Shown: positions 47,714 through 55,904 of the stretch, one piece after another
Layout: every line of letters starts with the position of its first letter
Numbering within the stretch: position 1 is the first letter of the stretch
Assembly: GCA_963716125.1 (NCBI GenBank)
Contig: OY970294.1
Location: 2,914,001 to 2,978,000 of the forward strand
From: Acidiluteibacter sp963716125
GTDB taxonomy: Bacteria > Bacteroidota > Bacteroidia > Flavobacteriales_E > Vicingaceae
Direction: 5' to 3'
DNA: 64,000 nucleotides
Program-made: the position numbers and the translations under genes
The notes under the pieces: generated by a model
Seen by the model: only the letters and a program-made list of their open reading frames with translations
Told to the model about the DNA's origin: nothing
Database searches by the model: none

Positions 47714-48742
47714 TTGAAATTTGCAATGAAAGGTCTAACTGCATTTATACGTCTTATTCGACTACCGAATCTAATAATTATAGCGCTTACTCAATATGCA
47801 ATTCGCTATGGATTAATGTTTCCAATGCTTTATGATTCAGGCTTTAGTTTGCAATTAGGTGATGGAATTTTTTTCCTTTTAGTTTTGGCTACAGTTATGA
47901 TAGCTGCTGCCGGCTATATTATCAACGATTATTTTGATACAAAAATTGATTTTATTAATAAGCCTAAGAAGGTTATTGTAGGCAAAACAATCAAGCGCAG
48001 AGTTGCCATGGGAGCTCATATTGTAATCAATTCTATTGCTTTAATTATTTCTATTTACTTAGCTTATTACCTTAAAACATGGTGGTTGTGTCTAATTCAA
48101 ATTGCAAGTATGCTAATGCTTTGGAACTATTCTGTAAATTTTAAACGCCGTTTACTCATTGGGAACCTAATTATTGCGGCACTTACGGCTTTAGTTCCTC
48201 TCACTGCAGGATTATATGAATTTGTAGAATTAAAAAATCACTTAACAAGTCAATTACAAAATTATATTTTTCAATTTCCAAATGAAAATCCAATTTTTGC
48301 TGCACTAGGATTTAAAGTAGTTTTAAAATATATTGCTGGATGGATAATTGGTTATGCTGCCTTTGCATTTTTATTGACATTCATTAGAGAAATAATTAAA
48401 GACATAGAAGATTATGAAGGTGATTTAGAGCAAAATTGCAAAACCCTACCTATTCTTTATGGAAAAAATACAGCCAATCATATAGCTGTTGGAATTAGTA
48501 TTTTTACTTTCCTTTTGGTAATAATCGTTCAATTTATGACCTTTATTGAACAAGAATGGCTTTCTTTTGGATATTTCACTTTATTTATTCAAATACCTCT
48601 TATTTTATTAGTAATTAGACTATTGAGAGCTAAAAAGAAAAACGAATACGCATGGGCAAGCAGATTGACGAAGTTGATTATGCTGTTTGGTATTTTATAT
48701 ACTTCCATTATCTATCTGCAAGAATTTTACTTCAATGCTTAA
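47714..48742 (+). CDS. UbiA family prenyltransferase
   Basis: 342 aa, about nine spans, with the first Asp-rich motif NDYFDTKID (about residues 79-87) and the second DIEDYEGD (about 229-236) that bind prenyl diphosphate via Mg2+. In Bacteroidota such proteins are annotated as geranylgeranylglycerol-phosphate synthases or menaquinone-type prenyltransferases (MqnP/MenA). The futalosine genes here make the second plausible; sequence alone does not decide. Confidence 0.82.
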   Translation: MKFAMKGLTAFIRLIRLPNLIIIALTQYAIRYGLMFPMLYDSGFSLQLGDGIFFLLVLATVMIAAAGYIINDYFDTKIDFINKPKKVIVGKTIKRRVAMGAHIVINSIALIISIYLAYYLKTWWLCLIQIASMLMLWNYSVNFKRRLLIGNLIIAALTALVPLTAGLYEFVELKNHLTSQLQNYIFQFPNENPIFAALGFKVVLKYIAGWIIGYAAFAFLLTFIREIIKDIEDYEGDLEQNCKTLPILYGKNTANHIAVGISIFTFLLVIIVQFMTFIEQEWLSFGYFTLFIQIPLILLVIRLLRAKKKNEYAWASRLTKLIMLFGILYTSIIYLQEFYFNA

Positions 48743-49313
48743 AAAAGTTCTCCAGCATAAAATTGTATTAGCTTCTAAATCTCCAAGGCGTCAAGAATTA
48801 CTGAAGGGTTTAGATATTGATTTTGAAATCAGAACAAAAGAAATTGCTGAAAATTATCCAAGTCATTTAAAAGAAGCTCAAATTTCCATTTATTTAGCTG
48901 AATTAAAAGCTGCTGCATATAAAGATGAAATAGCAAAAGATGAGTTAATAATCACATCGGATACCATTGTTTGTTTGAATGGAAAAGTATTAGAAAAACC
49001 ACAAAATGCCACCGAAGCTAAAGAAATGTTAGCTCAATTATCTGCAAATACACATACCGTTTATTCAGCAGTATGCTTAAAAAGTACTGAGAAACAAATT
49101 AGTTTTTGTGATAGCACTTTAGTTCGATTTAAACAATTAAGCGATGATGAAATTGATTATTATGTAGATCATTACAAACCATTTGACAAAGCAGGTGCTT
49201 ATGGTGTGCAAGAGTGGATTGGATATATTGCAATCGAAGAAATGAAAGGTTCTTATTATACCGTAATGGGATTACCAATGCAATTACTTTACAAGGAATT
49301 GATGAGTTTTTAA
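48735..49313 (+). CDS. maf: Maf family nucleoside-triphosphate pyrophosphatase
   Basis: ~192 aa from ATG 48735 (MLKKVLQHKIVLASKSPRRQELL). Key motifs: SKSPRRQELL, SDTIV, DKAGAYGVQ. Hydrolyses dTTP/UTP or modified NTPs (house-cleaning). Overlaps the UbiA stop by eight bases; last gene of the plus-strand run. Confidence 0.9.
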   Translation: MLKKVLQHKIVLASKSPRRQELLKGLDIDFEIRTKEIAENYPSHLKEAQISIYLAELKAAAYKDEIAKDELIITSDTIVCLNGKVLEKPQNATEAKEMLAQLSANTHTVYSAVCLKSTEKQISFCDSTLVRFKQLSDDEIDYYVDHYKPFDKAGAYGVQEWIGYIAIEEMKGSYYTVMGLPMQLLYKELMSF

Positions 49314-49727
49314 ATTTACTATAAATTAAAGCATTGCAGCTTTTCCGACAGCAATGTGGGTTTGATTCGGTATAAACATATCGAAAAATCAAAGACAAGA
49401 TTTCCAAAGATTTTAGTGGCATGAGTTTTGAAAAAATTAAGTAATCTTTAAAAAAGGAAAGCTAGAAGTTGTAGGCTGGGTAAGCACACCATAAAATATT
49501 ACATAAAAACTTATTGGGAGTAAGTAAGTTAAGATACTTTAGTAATTATTTGAAATTCCAACAAATCGCTATGGCGATTTTATACAGAAAGGCAAAATTT
49601 ATAAAATCGCTAAGCGATTTTGCTAATTAGTTATCCCGAAGTTTCGGGAGTAAATTGTATCTTTACCTATCGCACTGCGCACCATATTTTGGCGTGTGGC
49701 AAGATAAAAATAAAACCGACAACAAAC
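49314..49727. other. Intergenic: gene remnant, hairpins and an altered promoter
   Basis: ~49360-49445 has a short open frame without a start (RKIKDKISKDFSGMSFEKIK), likely a gene relic. Then come palindromes AAATCGCTATGGCGATTT (49563-49580) and AAAATCGCTAAGCGATTTT (49603-49621), and a promoter interrupted by a palindrome (separate entry). Confidence 0.5.
49619..49665 (+). promoter_or_regulatory. Promoter with a 16-bp palindrome in its spacer
   Basis: TTTG (49619-49622) and TATCTTTA (49658-49665) are 35 bp apart. The spacer contains TCCCGAAGTTTCGGGA (49634-49649); without it the spacing is 19 bp, the Bacteroidota optimum. The box TTTTGCTAATTAG is shared with the promoter at 24124. Confidence 0.55.
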
Positions 49728-50357
49728 TTGAAAACTCTACTGTCTGTTATTCTCGTAGTACTTGCAACCATTGGTTATTCAAAACAGGCCAGTGATTTTG
49801 TAGTACTTCGAAATGAATACAATCCCGAACAAAATGACACTGTTTTTGGACATGTAGACCTGCCATCCGATGGAGTTTTTTGGAATGTCAAAATCATTAC
49901 TTCATCCGGCAAGAAAAAGTACAAAACGAAAGATGTACTATTTTTAAAGGCGGGTAATTTGTTTTTTGCCAGTATCCCCTATGGCAAATCCTATGCGATC
50001 GTTCCAAGAATTGTTGAAGGATACATTGACCTATACTTCTACTATACAGGCTCAGATAGATTATCATTCATACCTAAAATGCAGAAGGAATTTCGACTTG
50101 ATGAAAAAATATCATTCTATGCTCCGCTTGGAATCTCGCAGGTAATATGGAAAGCGACAAGCAGCTTCTATATTCATGATCCTAAAACGAAGGATTACCT
50201 AAAAGTTCCTAAATCGGATGATAAGTTCGTTGAAGAAATATCCCATATTTTTATACAAAATGAAGACATCTACCAAAGTATAGTCAGTGGCGAATACAGA
50301 TCGGAACAAGTTGGACGAGTTGTCACTTTATACAACCAGTCAATTAAAAATAAATAA
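49728..50357 (+). CDS. Secreted protein of unknown function
   Basis: Probable TTG start at 49728 giving signal peptide MKTLLSVILVVLATIGYS; the open frame extends upstream past the promoter, so an earlier start is unlikely. About 209 aa mature beta-rich protein (DFVVLRNEYNPEQNDTVFGHV, GYIDLYFYYTGSDRLSF). No family recognised. The stop is closely followed by GCCAGTTGCCAATAA, as after the Abi gene; likely a recently acquired cassette. Confidence 0.55.
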   Translation: MKTLLSVILVVLATIGYSKQASDFVVLRNEYNPEQNDTVFGHVDLPSDGVFWNVKIITSSGKKKYKTKDVLFLKAGNLFFASIPYGKSYAIVPRIVEGYIDLYFYYTGSDRLSFIPKMQKEFRLDEKISFYAPLGISQVIWKATSSFYIHDPKTKDYLKVPKSDDKFVEEISHIFIQNEDIYQSIVSGEYRSEQVGRVVTLYNQSIKNK

Positions 50358-50778
50358 ATAAATAAATGCCAGTTGCCAATAAAGTAGTCGGCATTGACTA
50401 AAATAGCCAGAGTTTACCCCTACCTCTCCAACAGGCAGGTTTCACACTATCCCGATTTTCTCGGGACAGTTCAACAATGAAACTTCAACGTTTGTAATGT
50501 TCTACCAAACTAATATAACCTCTCTTTTTCAACCATTCGATTGTGATTGTAGTTCATTAAATTGGGGTTAATAGTCAAAAATGGTTGATAAAAACTCTTG
50601 AAAGCCTTTTCCTGATTAGCTTTGTACTAAACCAAAAGTTTGGTGCTTCGAAATCGTCTGCTTTTTATTTGCTAAGCGTACTATTGGGATATGGTATAAG
50701 AGCTTCCTTTACCATACCGGTTTTCTAAAAACAATAGATTATCAGGATTTGCTAAATAAAAAACATTTTAAAATTCCT
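50358..50778. other. Intergenic: cassette flank, palindrome, possible transposase relic
   Basis: GCCAGTTGCCAATAA (50364-50378), GACTAAAATAG (50392-50402) and palindrome TCCCGATTTTCTCGGGA (50446-50462). On the minus strand ~50481-50580 reads NPNLMNYNHNRMVEKRGYIS..EHYKR then stop, reminiscent of a transposase C-terminus, weakly. No complete gene. Confidence 0.4.
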
Positions 50779-50779
50779 C

Positions 50780-50811
50780 TTGCCATATACAAGAAATATT
50801 TCCTATCTTCG
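50780..50811 (+). promoter_or_regulatory. Promoter of the 51-aa membrane protein
   Basis: TTG (50780-50782), 21-bp spacer, TATCTTCG (50804-50811), 24 bp before the start codon. Confidence 0.5.
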
Positions 50812-50835
50812 GTCAACAATTAAAACCAAAAACTA

Positions 50836-50991
50836 ATGAAAGGAATTATAATAGGCTTCATACTAGCAATCATTTTCTTTGTCGTATTGTTTTACGTCTT
50901 CAAATTTGTATTGATAACCTCACTCATCATTTCAGCTGCGATCATCATTATTCCTATCGTATATCTTGTCTTCAAAGCCAAAAGCGATTAA
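50836..50991 (+). CDS. Small membrane protein (51 aa)
   Basis: ATG 50836 to TAA 50991. Nearly all hydrophobic: IIIGFILAIIFFVVLFYVFKF and VLITSLIISAAIIIIPIVYLVF form two spans with a KAKSD tail. A good promoter precedes it. Looks like a real small ORF; function unknown. Confidence 0.55.
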   Translation: MKGIIIGFILAIIFFVVLFYVFKFVLITSLIISAAIIIIPIVYLVFKAKSD

Positions 50992-51279
50992 ATAATTCCA
51001 CTAGCTCAAAACTTCATAATAAACACATTTACAACGTTTCAATTAAGTTATTAAAGCAGTTTTAAAATATTCTTTTTTTAACCCTTGGTAGGTTGAGCAA
51101 ACCTTTAAAGCTTTGCTAGTTTTTTCATATTAAGGCACTTTGACTTGATTTGGCAGTACCCAAGATTAAAGAGATTTAATTAGGAAACTCCTATTTTTGA
51201 CATGAAGCAATTATTGGTTATAGTAAAATTGCGTTTATGAAATGACATTACATAAAGATAAACCACCAATACACCTAGA

Positions 51280-51654
51280 ATGAAAGAAAAGTTCTCTTTT
51301 TCTAAGCGAATCAAAAGTTTTGGATTTGCATTCGATGGACTTCAAACTCTATTTAAAGAGGAACATAACTCACGAATACATTTGATTGGTGCAATAGGTG
51401 TTATTACCTTCAGTTTTATATTTCAAATAGCATTGATAGAATGGATTGCAATTATCTTTGTAATAGGTTTAGTATTTATTACTGAAATAATAAATACTTC
51501 CATTGAAAATATAGCTGATTTTATTTCTCCAGAAAAACATGATTCCATTAAAAAGATAAAAGATTTAGCGGCTGCTGCTGTACTTTTAAGCGCTTTGACT
51601 GCCATTATAGTAGGTTTAATTATATTTATTCCAAGACTTTTGCTGTGGTTTTAA
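51280..51654 (+). CDS. dgkA: Diacylglycerol kinase family protein
   Basis: 124 aa, three spans, with the DagK signature EIINTSIENIADFISPEKHDSIKKIKDLAAAAVL (about 70-104). May phosphorylate undecaprenol, as in Gram-positives, or diacylglycerol. Single gene. Confidence 0.88.
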   Translation: MKEKFSFSKRIKSFGFAFDGLQTLFKEEHNSRIHLIGAIGVITFSFIFQIALIEWIAIIFVIGLVFITEIINTSIENIADFISPEKHDSIKKIKDLAAAAVLLSALTAIIVGLIIFIPRLLLWF

Positions 51655-51812
51655 TTAATACCTTCCATAAATTTAGATTACAACACAAAAAAAGCAATTT
51701 AGATAAAAAAATAAAATGGTTGATTATAGTAAATAGACTCTAGATAGCTTAATAAAGTTATAATTCGAACAAAATATATCTTTCCGATTATAAATAAATT
51801 GAAATCAATGTT

Positions 51813-52130
51813 ATGAAAAATACAGTTTATGAAAAGAATATAAAGAGAATGCTACTTCATATTAAACTTGGAATCCTAATTGGCTTATTTCTAACAGTAA
51901 TTGGAATTCTTCTAAAATTTGAAACTAATCCAAAAATTGCAATAAATCTATTTTCTCAACAAAGTGTAGTTTCCGACGGATCTATAATTCTAATAGGAGG
52001 TATTATTTTGATGATAGGCTCATTAATTTCTTTTTTTAAAAAAAAGACAATAATAGAACAAAGAATAAAAGACTTAAATCAAGAGAAAAAAGAAAAGCGA
52101 AATCAACCAAATTGGCTGAAATACAAGTAA
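51813..52130 (+). CDS. Small two-span membrane protein
   Basis: 105 aa; spans IKLGILIGLFLTVIGILLKF and ILIGGIILMIGSLISFF, then a very basic tail (KKKTIIEQRIKDLNQEKKEKRN). No family recognised. Confidence 0.55.
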   Translation: MKNTVYEKNIKRMLLHIKLGILIGLFLTVIGILLKFETNPKIAINLFSQQSVVSDGSIILIGGIILMIGSLISFFKKKTIIEQRIKDLNQEKKEKRNQPNWLKYK

Positions 52131-52182
52131 AAAATGAATATTTAAATTATATAATTTAGAGCTCCAATAAAAACAATGTAAG

Positions 52183-52731
52183 ATGAAATTTAAACCATTC
52201 CCTGAAATAAAATCGAATAGACTCTTCCTAAAAAATATTGAAGAATCAGACAGTAAAGAAATTTTATACTTACGTTCAGATAAAATCATCAATAAATTTA
52301 TAGAAAGACCTGAAAGTAGAATAACTAGGGATATCAATGATGCTATAAAATTTATAAATGAACTAAAAGAAAATATTGAAAATAACAAATCCATTGTTTG
52401 GGGAATAACTTTAGAAAATGAATCCAAAATTATAGGAACAATTTGTTTGTGGAATTTTTCTCAAGACAATAAAACTGCTGAAGTTGGTTATGATTTAGAT
52501 GATAACTTTCATAGAAAAGGGATTATGAATGAAGCACTACAAATGATTATAAATTATGGTTTTAAAAAAATGAAACTTAATAAAATTGAGGCATTCACAC
52601 ATAAAGAAAATGAAAGCTCTAAAAAGCTGTTGGAAAAAAATGAATTTCAGTTAATTGAGAGCAGAAAGGATCCGGATAATGAATCTAATATTATTTATGC
52701 ACTTGAAAAAGCAAACAGTAAGACTAGTTAG
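52183..52731 (+). CDS. GNAT family N-acetyltransferase
   Basis: 182 aa, RimJ/RimL-type: strand RLFLKNIEESDSKEILYLRSD, acetyl-CoA site EVGYDLDDNFHRKGIMNEALQ (RKGIM as the Q/RxxGxG/A variant), and KIEAFTHKENESSKKLLEKNEF. Substrate unknown; probably ribosomal-protein-like N-terminal or small-molecule acetylation. Confidence 0.85.
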   Translation: MKFKPFPEIKSNRLFLKNIEESDSKEILYLRSDKIINKFIERPESRITRDINDAIKFINELKENIENNKSIVWGITLENESKIIGTICLWNFSQDNKTAEVGYDLDDNFHRKGIMNEALQMIINYGFKKMKLNKIEAFTHKENESSKKLLEKNEFQLIESRKDPDNESNIIYALEKANSKTS

Positions 52732-52820
52732 AATTTGGTTAGGTTGTTTTTATACCAAATCGTTTGCTGATTTATTCTAAATTAATTAAAAATCCAATCA
52801 TTTTTTTCTACCTTTAATCT

Positions 52821-54104
52821 ATGAGCAATCAAATTAGTTTAAGAGGTGCCATTTCTATTGGTATTGGTGGAATGGTGGGTGGTGGAATATTTGCCGTTTT
52901 AGGATTGGCAGTTTCTCTTTCAAAAGGTGGTACTCCCCTAGCCTTTTTAGTAGCGGGAATTATTGCCTTATTAACTGCTTATTCTTACGCTAAACTTTCA
53001 AAAAAATATCCTGAAAATGGTGGCACAGTAAATTTTGTACACCAACAGTTTGGTGATGGGGTTTTTGGTGGAGGTATCAATAATTTATTATGGATTAGCT
53101 ATATAGTAATGCTTGCCCTCTATTCTTCTGCATTTGGGTCTTATGCCAATCAGATTTTTTCTATATCAGATAATAATAGTTTAAACGAACATATTTTCCA
53201 AAGTGCTATTATAGTTATAGCACTATTAATTAATTACCTAAGCATTAAATTAGTAGGAAAAATTGAGTCGATTTCCGTATTTATTAAATTGCTTATTTTA
53301 TTAGCTTTTATAGGAGTTGGTTTTTATGGTTTTACTTCACATCCTGAAAATCTACCACAGTTAAACCCTTCTAATTGGGAGAGTCCGTTTTTAATTTTAA
53401 CAGGAGGCATGGTCATTTTTGTGGCGTATGAAGGATTTGAATTGATTGCCAACTCCATTTCTGATTTAGAAAATAAAGAAAAAAATACCGAAAAGGCTTA
53501 TTTTGGTGCTGTTGGTTTTGTAGTAGTTTTGTACATTTTAATTGCCATCGTAACTGTTGGCTCATTATCATTTGATAAGATTGCTTCAGCTAAAGATTAT
53601 GTTTTGGCTCAAGCCGCAGAGCCAGTTTTGGGTCAAATTGGTTTTAAAATAATAGCCATTACAGCTGTTATTTCTACATTTTCAGCAATTAACGCAACAA
53701 TAATGGGAAGCAGTAGAGTTAATTATAACATTGCTGAAGACAAAGAACTGCCACAATATTTCACACATCAATTATGGGGCAAACCCATTGGATTACTAAT
53801 CACTGCCATATTATCTATCATCTTGGTGAATCTATTCAACTTAGAAAGTATTTCAACTGCAGGTAGTGCAGGATTTCTTTTCATATTCGCTATTGTGAAC
53901 TTAATCGGTTACAAAAAAAGTAAGGAGCTCAATTCTAAAAAATGGATTCATAGTATTGGTTTTATACTATGTGTAATTGCTTTTTTCACCTTAATTGTTC
54001 AGCAATTTAGTGAGAACAGAACAGGTGTTATTATTTCTCTAAGTATTATAGCGTTCAGCTTTTTAATGGAGTATGCTTATAAAAAATATTTGAAAAAAGA
54101 ATAA
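52821..54104 (+). CDS. APC family amino-acid permease
   Basis: 427 aa, 12 spans. The N-terminal GIGGMVGGGIFAVLG is the substrate-binding unwound helix of APC transporters; EGFELIANSISDLENKEKN is on helix 6-7. Likely amino acid/proton symport or antiport. Single gene. Confidence 0.87.
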   Translation: MSNQISLRGAISIGIGGMVGGGIFAVLGLAVSLSKGGTPLAFLVAGIIALLTAYSYAKLSKKYPENGGTVNFVHQQFGDGVFGGGINNLLWISYIVMLALYSSAFGSYANQIFSISDNNSLNEHIFQSAIIVIALLINYLSIKLVGKIESISVFIKLLILLAFIGVGFYGFTSHPENLPQLNPSNWESPFLILTGGMVIFVAYEGFELIANSISDLENKEKNTEKAYFGAVGFVVVLYILIAIVTVGSLSFDKIASAKDYVLAQAAEPVLGQIGFKIIAITAVISTFSAINATIMGSSRVNYNIAEDKELPQYFTHQLWGKPIGLLITAILSIILVNLFNLESISTAGSAGFLFIFAIVNLIGYKKSKELNSKKWIHSIGFILCVIAFFTLIVQQFSENRTGVIISLSIIAFSFLMEYAYKKYLKKE

Positions 54105-54141
54105 ATATCATCCTTTATTAAAATTATGATTAAATTTAATT

Positions 54142-54441
54142 ATGAATTTAATTGAACAAAATATTGACACTTTAAAAAGGTTGTGTGATTATCATCACGT
54201 TGAAAAAATGTATCTTATTGGATCTGTTTTAAATTCTAATTTTAATGCTAAAAGTGACATTGATTTTCTTGTTAAATTTAAATCTTTCGACCTAAATAAG
54301 TATTTTGATAATTATTTAAACCTTAAAGAAGGTTTAAAGAAATTATTGGGTAGAAATATAGACCTTGTTGAAGAGCAAACATTAAAAAACCCTATATTAA
54401 TTAATTCGATCAAAAAAAATAAAGAATTAATATATGGATGA
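54142..54441 (+). CDS. MNT-type nucleotidyltransferase (MntA antitoxin-like)
   Basis: 99 aa minimal nucleotidyltransferase with GS (27-28) and DxD (39-41) motif, GSVLNSNFNAKSDIDFLV. MntA proteins AMPylate and neutralise the HepT partner. Stop overlaps the next gene's start (ATGA). Confidence 0.85.
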   Translation: MNLIEQNIDTLKRLCDYHHVEKMYLIGSVLNSNFNAKSDIDFLVKFKSFDLNKYFDNYLNLKEGLKKLLGRNIDLVEEQTLKNPILINSIKKNKELIYG

Positions 54442-54764
54442 AAATACTTAAATGGCTTTATGATATCAAAATAGCTATTGATGAGATAGATGGTTATTTT
54501 AAGAATTCTCAAAAAGATTTCTTTATTTATAAGGAAAATTTAATGATGAAAAGAGCAATTGAGCGAAATCTTGAAATAATAGGTGAAGCAACTAATAGAA
54601 TTTTAAATAAAGATAAATAAATTACAAAAAAAATATCAAATGCTAAAGCAATTATAGGATTAAGAAATCAAGTAATTCATGCTTACGATAATATTTCCGA
54701 TGAAAACATATGGTCTATACTTATAAATCATTTGCCTAAATTAGAATTGAAGTTAATAAACTGA
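54438..54764 (+). pseudogene. HepT-like (DUF86) HEPN toxin with an in-frame stop
   Basis: The frame reads ILKWLYDIKIAIDEIDGYF...IERNLEIIGEATNRILNKDK then TAA (54618-54620). It continues in the same frame with ISNAKAIIGLRNQVIHAYDNI, containing the catalytic RN-x3-H-x-Y motif, to TGA 54762-54764. So the toxin is truncated before its active site by a nonsense codon (or a base error). With it restored the product is 108 codons, normal for HepT. Confidence 0.78.
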
Positions 54765-54783
54765 TCACAGAAAACTAATCTCC

Positions 54784-55881
54784 CTAAAATGCCTCTCCTA
54801 TAGTCAAGTAAAAGCCATTCGTCGCTTTTCCAATTCCATAATCCAATCGAATATTTACTTTATCGTCTTGATCTAAAGCAAATCGAATTCCACCACCATA
54901 AGTTGCTTTAAAATTAGAAGCATCAAAATTTCCAAAATCATCTGCTACATTTGCTATCCCACCAAAAGCCACAGCGCCCAATCTCCAAAACAAGGGTAAG
55001 CGATATTCTCCTTGTAAAACAATTAAATTTTTATCTCTAAATCTACCTTCATAATACCCACGCATTTTTCTTCTACCGCCTAATAACGCTAATTCATTAA
55101 AAGGGGGGTTTCCATACATATTAACCACGTATGCATTCAGTGCTAAAATATGTTTCTTATAAACATTCAGGTATTTTACATAATCCAAAGATAGTCTTGT
55201 AAACTCAAAAGAACTCCCAAAATATTCTCCATTTTGAGTTACTACAAACTCAATGTATTCTCCTTTTGAAGGATAGTTGTAATTATCTCGACTGTCATAA
55301 ATGCCTATTAAACCCAAAGATGAAACAATACCTCCCTCTGCTCCAAATGCTTGTTTGGTATCTAATATTCCATTTTTCGCTACTTTCCCAACTTCATAAT
55401 TGTCAAACCAGTATCGAACTCCTGCATAAAAATGTTTGGCAAATAGTTTGGTAAAATTTAATCGCAATCGAGGATAATTTACTTCGTAGTTTTCTTCTGC
55501 AACTGCTTTTGTTTCATCTCCCACACCCCAAAAATTATAGGTATATTTATAATAACCCAATTCTCCAAATGTGTAATATTCATCATTATCGTAATATAAT
55601 TGAAAGGGTAAATAGAATAAAGATTGTTTTTCTTGTGTATAAGCAGCACCCAACTGAAATTGAGAATTTCTAGATTCAGCCGATTGATTTTTAAAACGGA
55701 AAGAGAAAAAACCAACCGCTCCAAACGCCCATCGTGTTTCAGGAGTATAATAAACTACAGGTAATGGTGTAAAACTAAATCGTTTGGTACTATCTTTTCC
55801 CTTCTCTTCACTATTTTGAGCGTGAGATTGAAAAGTAAAAATTGTAAATAATAGTAAAAGTAATTTCTTGTACTGCCTCAA
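54784..55881 (-). CDS. Omp85/BamA-TamA-like outer-membrane barrel
   Basis: 365 aa; signal peptide KKLLLLLFTIFTFQSHAQ, no POTRA visible. Barrel segments include GIYDSRDNYNYPSKGEYIEF (surface-antigen D15 type GxxDxRD..P..G), ALNAYVVNMYGNPPFNELALLGG and a last strand NIRLDYGIGKATNGFYLTIGEAF ending in Phe. The lack of POTRA suggests a stand-alone barrel of the family rather than the main BamA. Confidence 0.8.
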   Translation of the reverse strand: MRQYKKLLLLLFTIFTFQSHAQNSEEKGKDSTKRFSFTPLPVVYYTPETRWAFGAVGFFSFRFKNQSAESRNSQFQLGAAYTQEKQSLFYLPFQLYYDNDEYYTFGELGYYKYTYNFWGVGDETKAVAEENYEVNYPRLRLNFTKLFAKHFYAGVRYWFDNYEVGKVAKNGILDTKQAFGAEGGIVSSLGLIGIYDSRDNYNYPSKGEYIEFVVTQNGEYFGSSFEFTRLSLDYVKYLNVYKKHILALNAYVVNMYGNPPFNELALLGGRRKMRGYYEGRFRDKNLIVLQGEYRLPLFWRLGAVAFGGIANVADDFGNFDASNFKATYGGGIRFALDQDDKVNIRLDYGIGKATNGFYLTIGEAF

Positions 55882-55904
55882 TTGAATTGTTTTAGGGCAT
55901 TAAG

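Noticed and set aside
50481..50580. Transposase fragment as a called feature
   Set aside because: Only ~30 residues with weak likeness and no inverted repeats; mentioned under the intergenic entry only.
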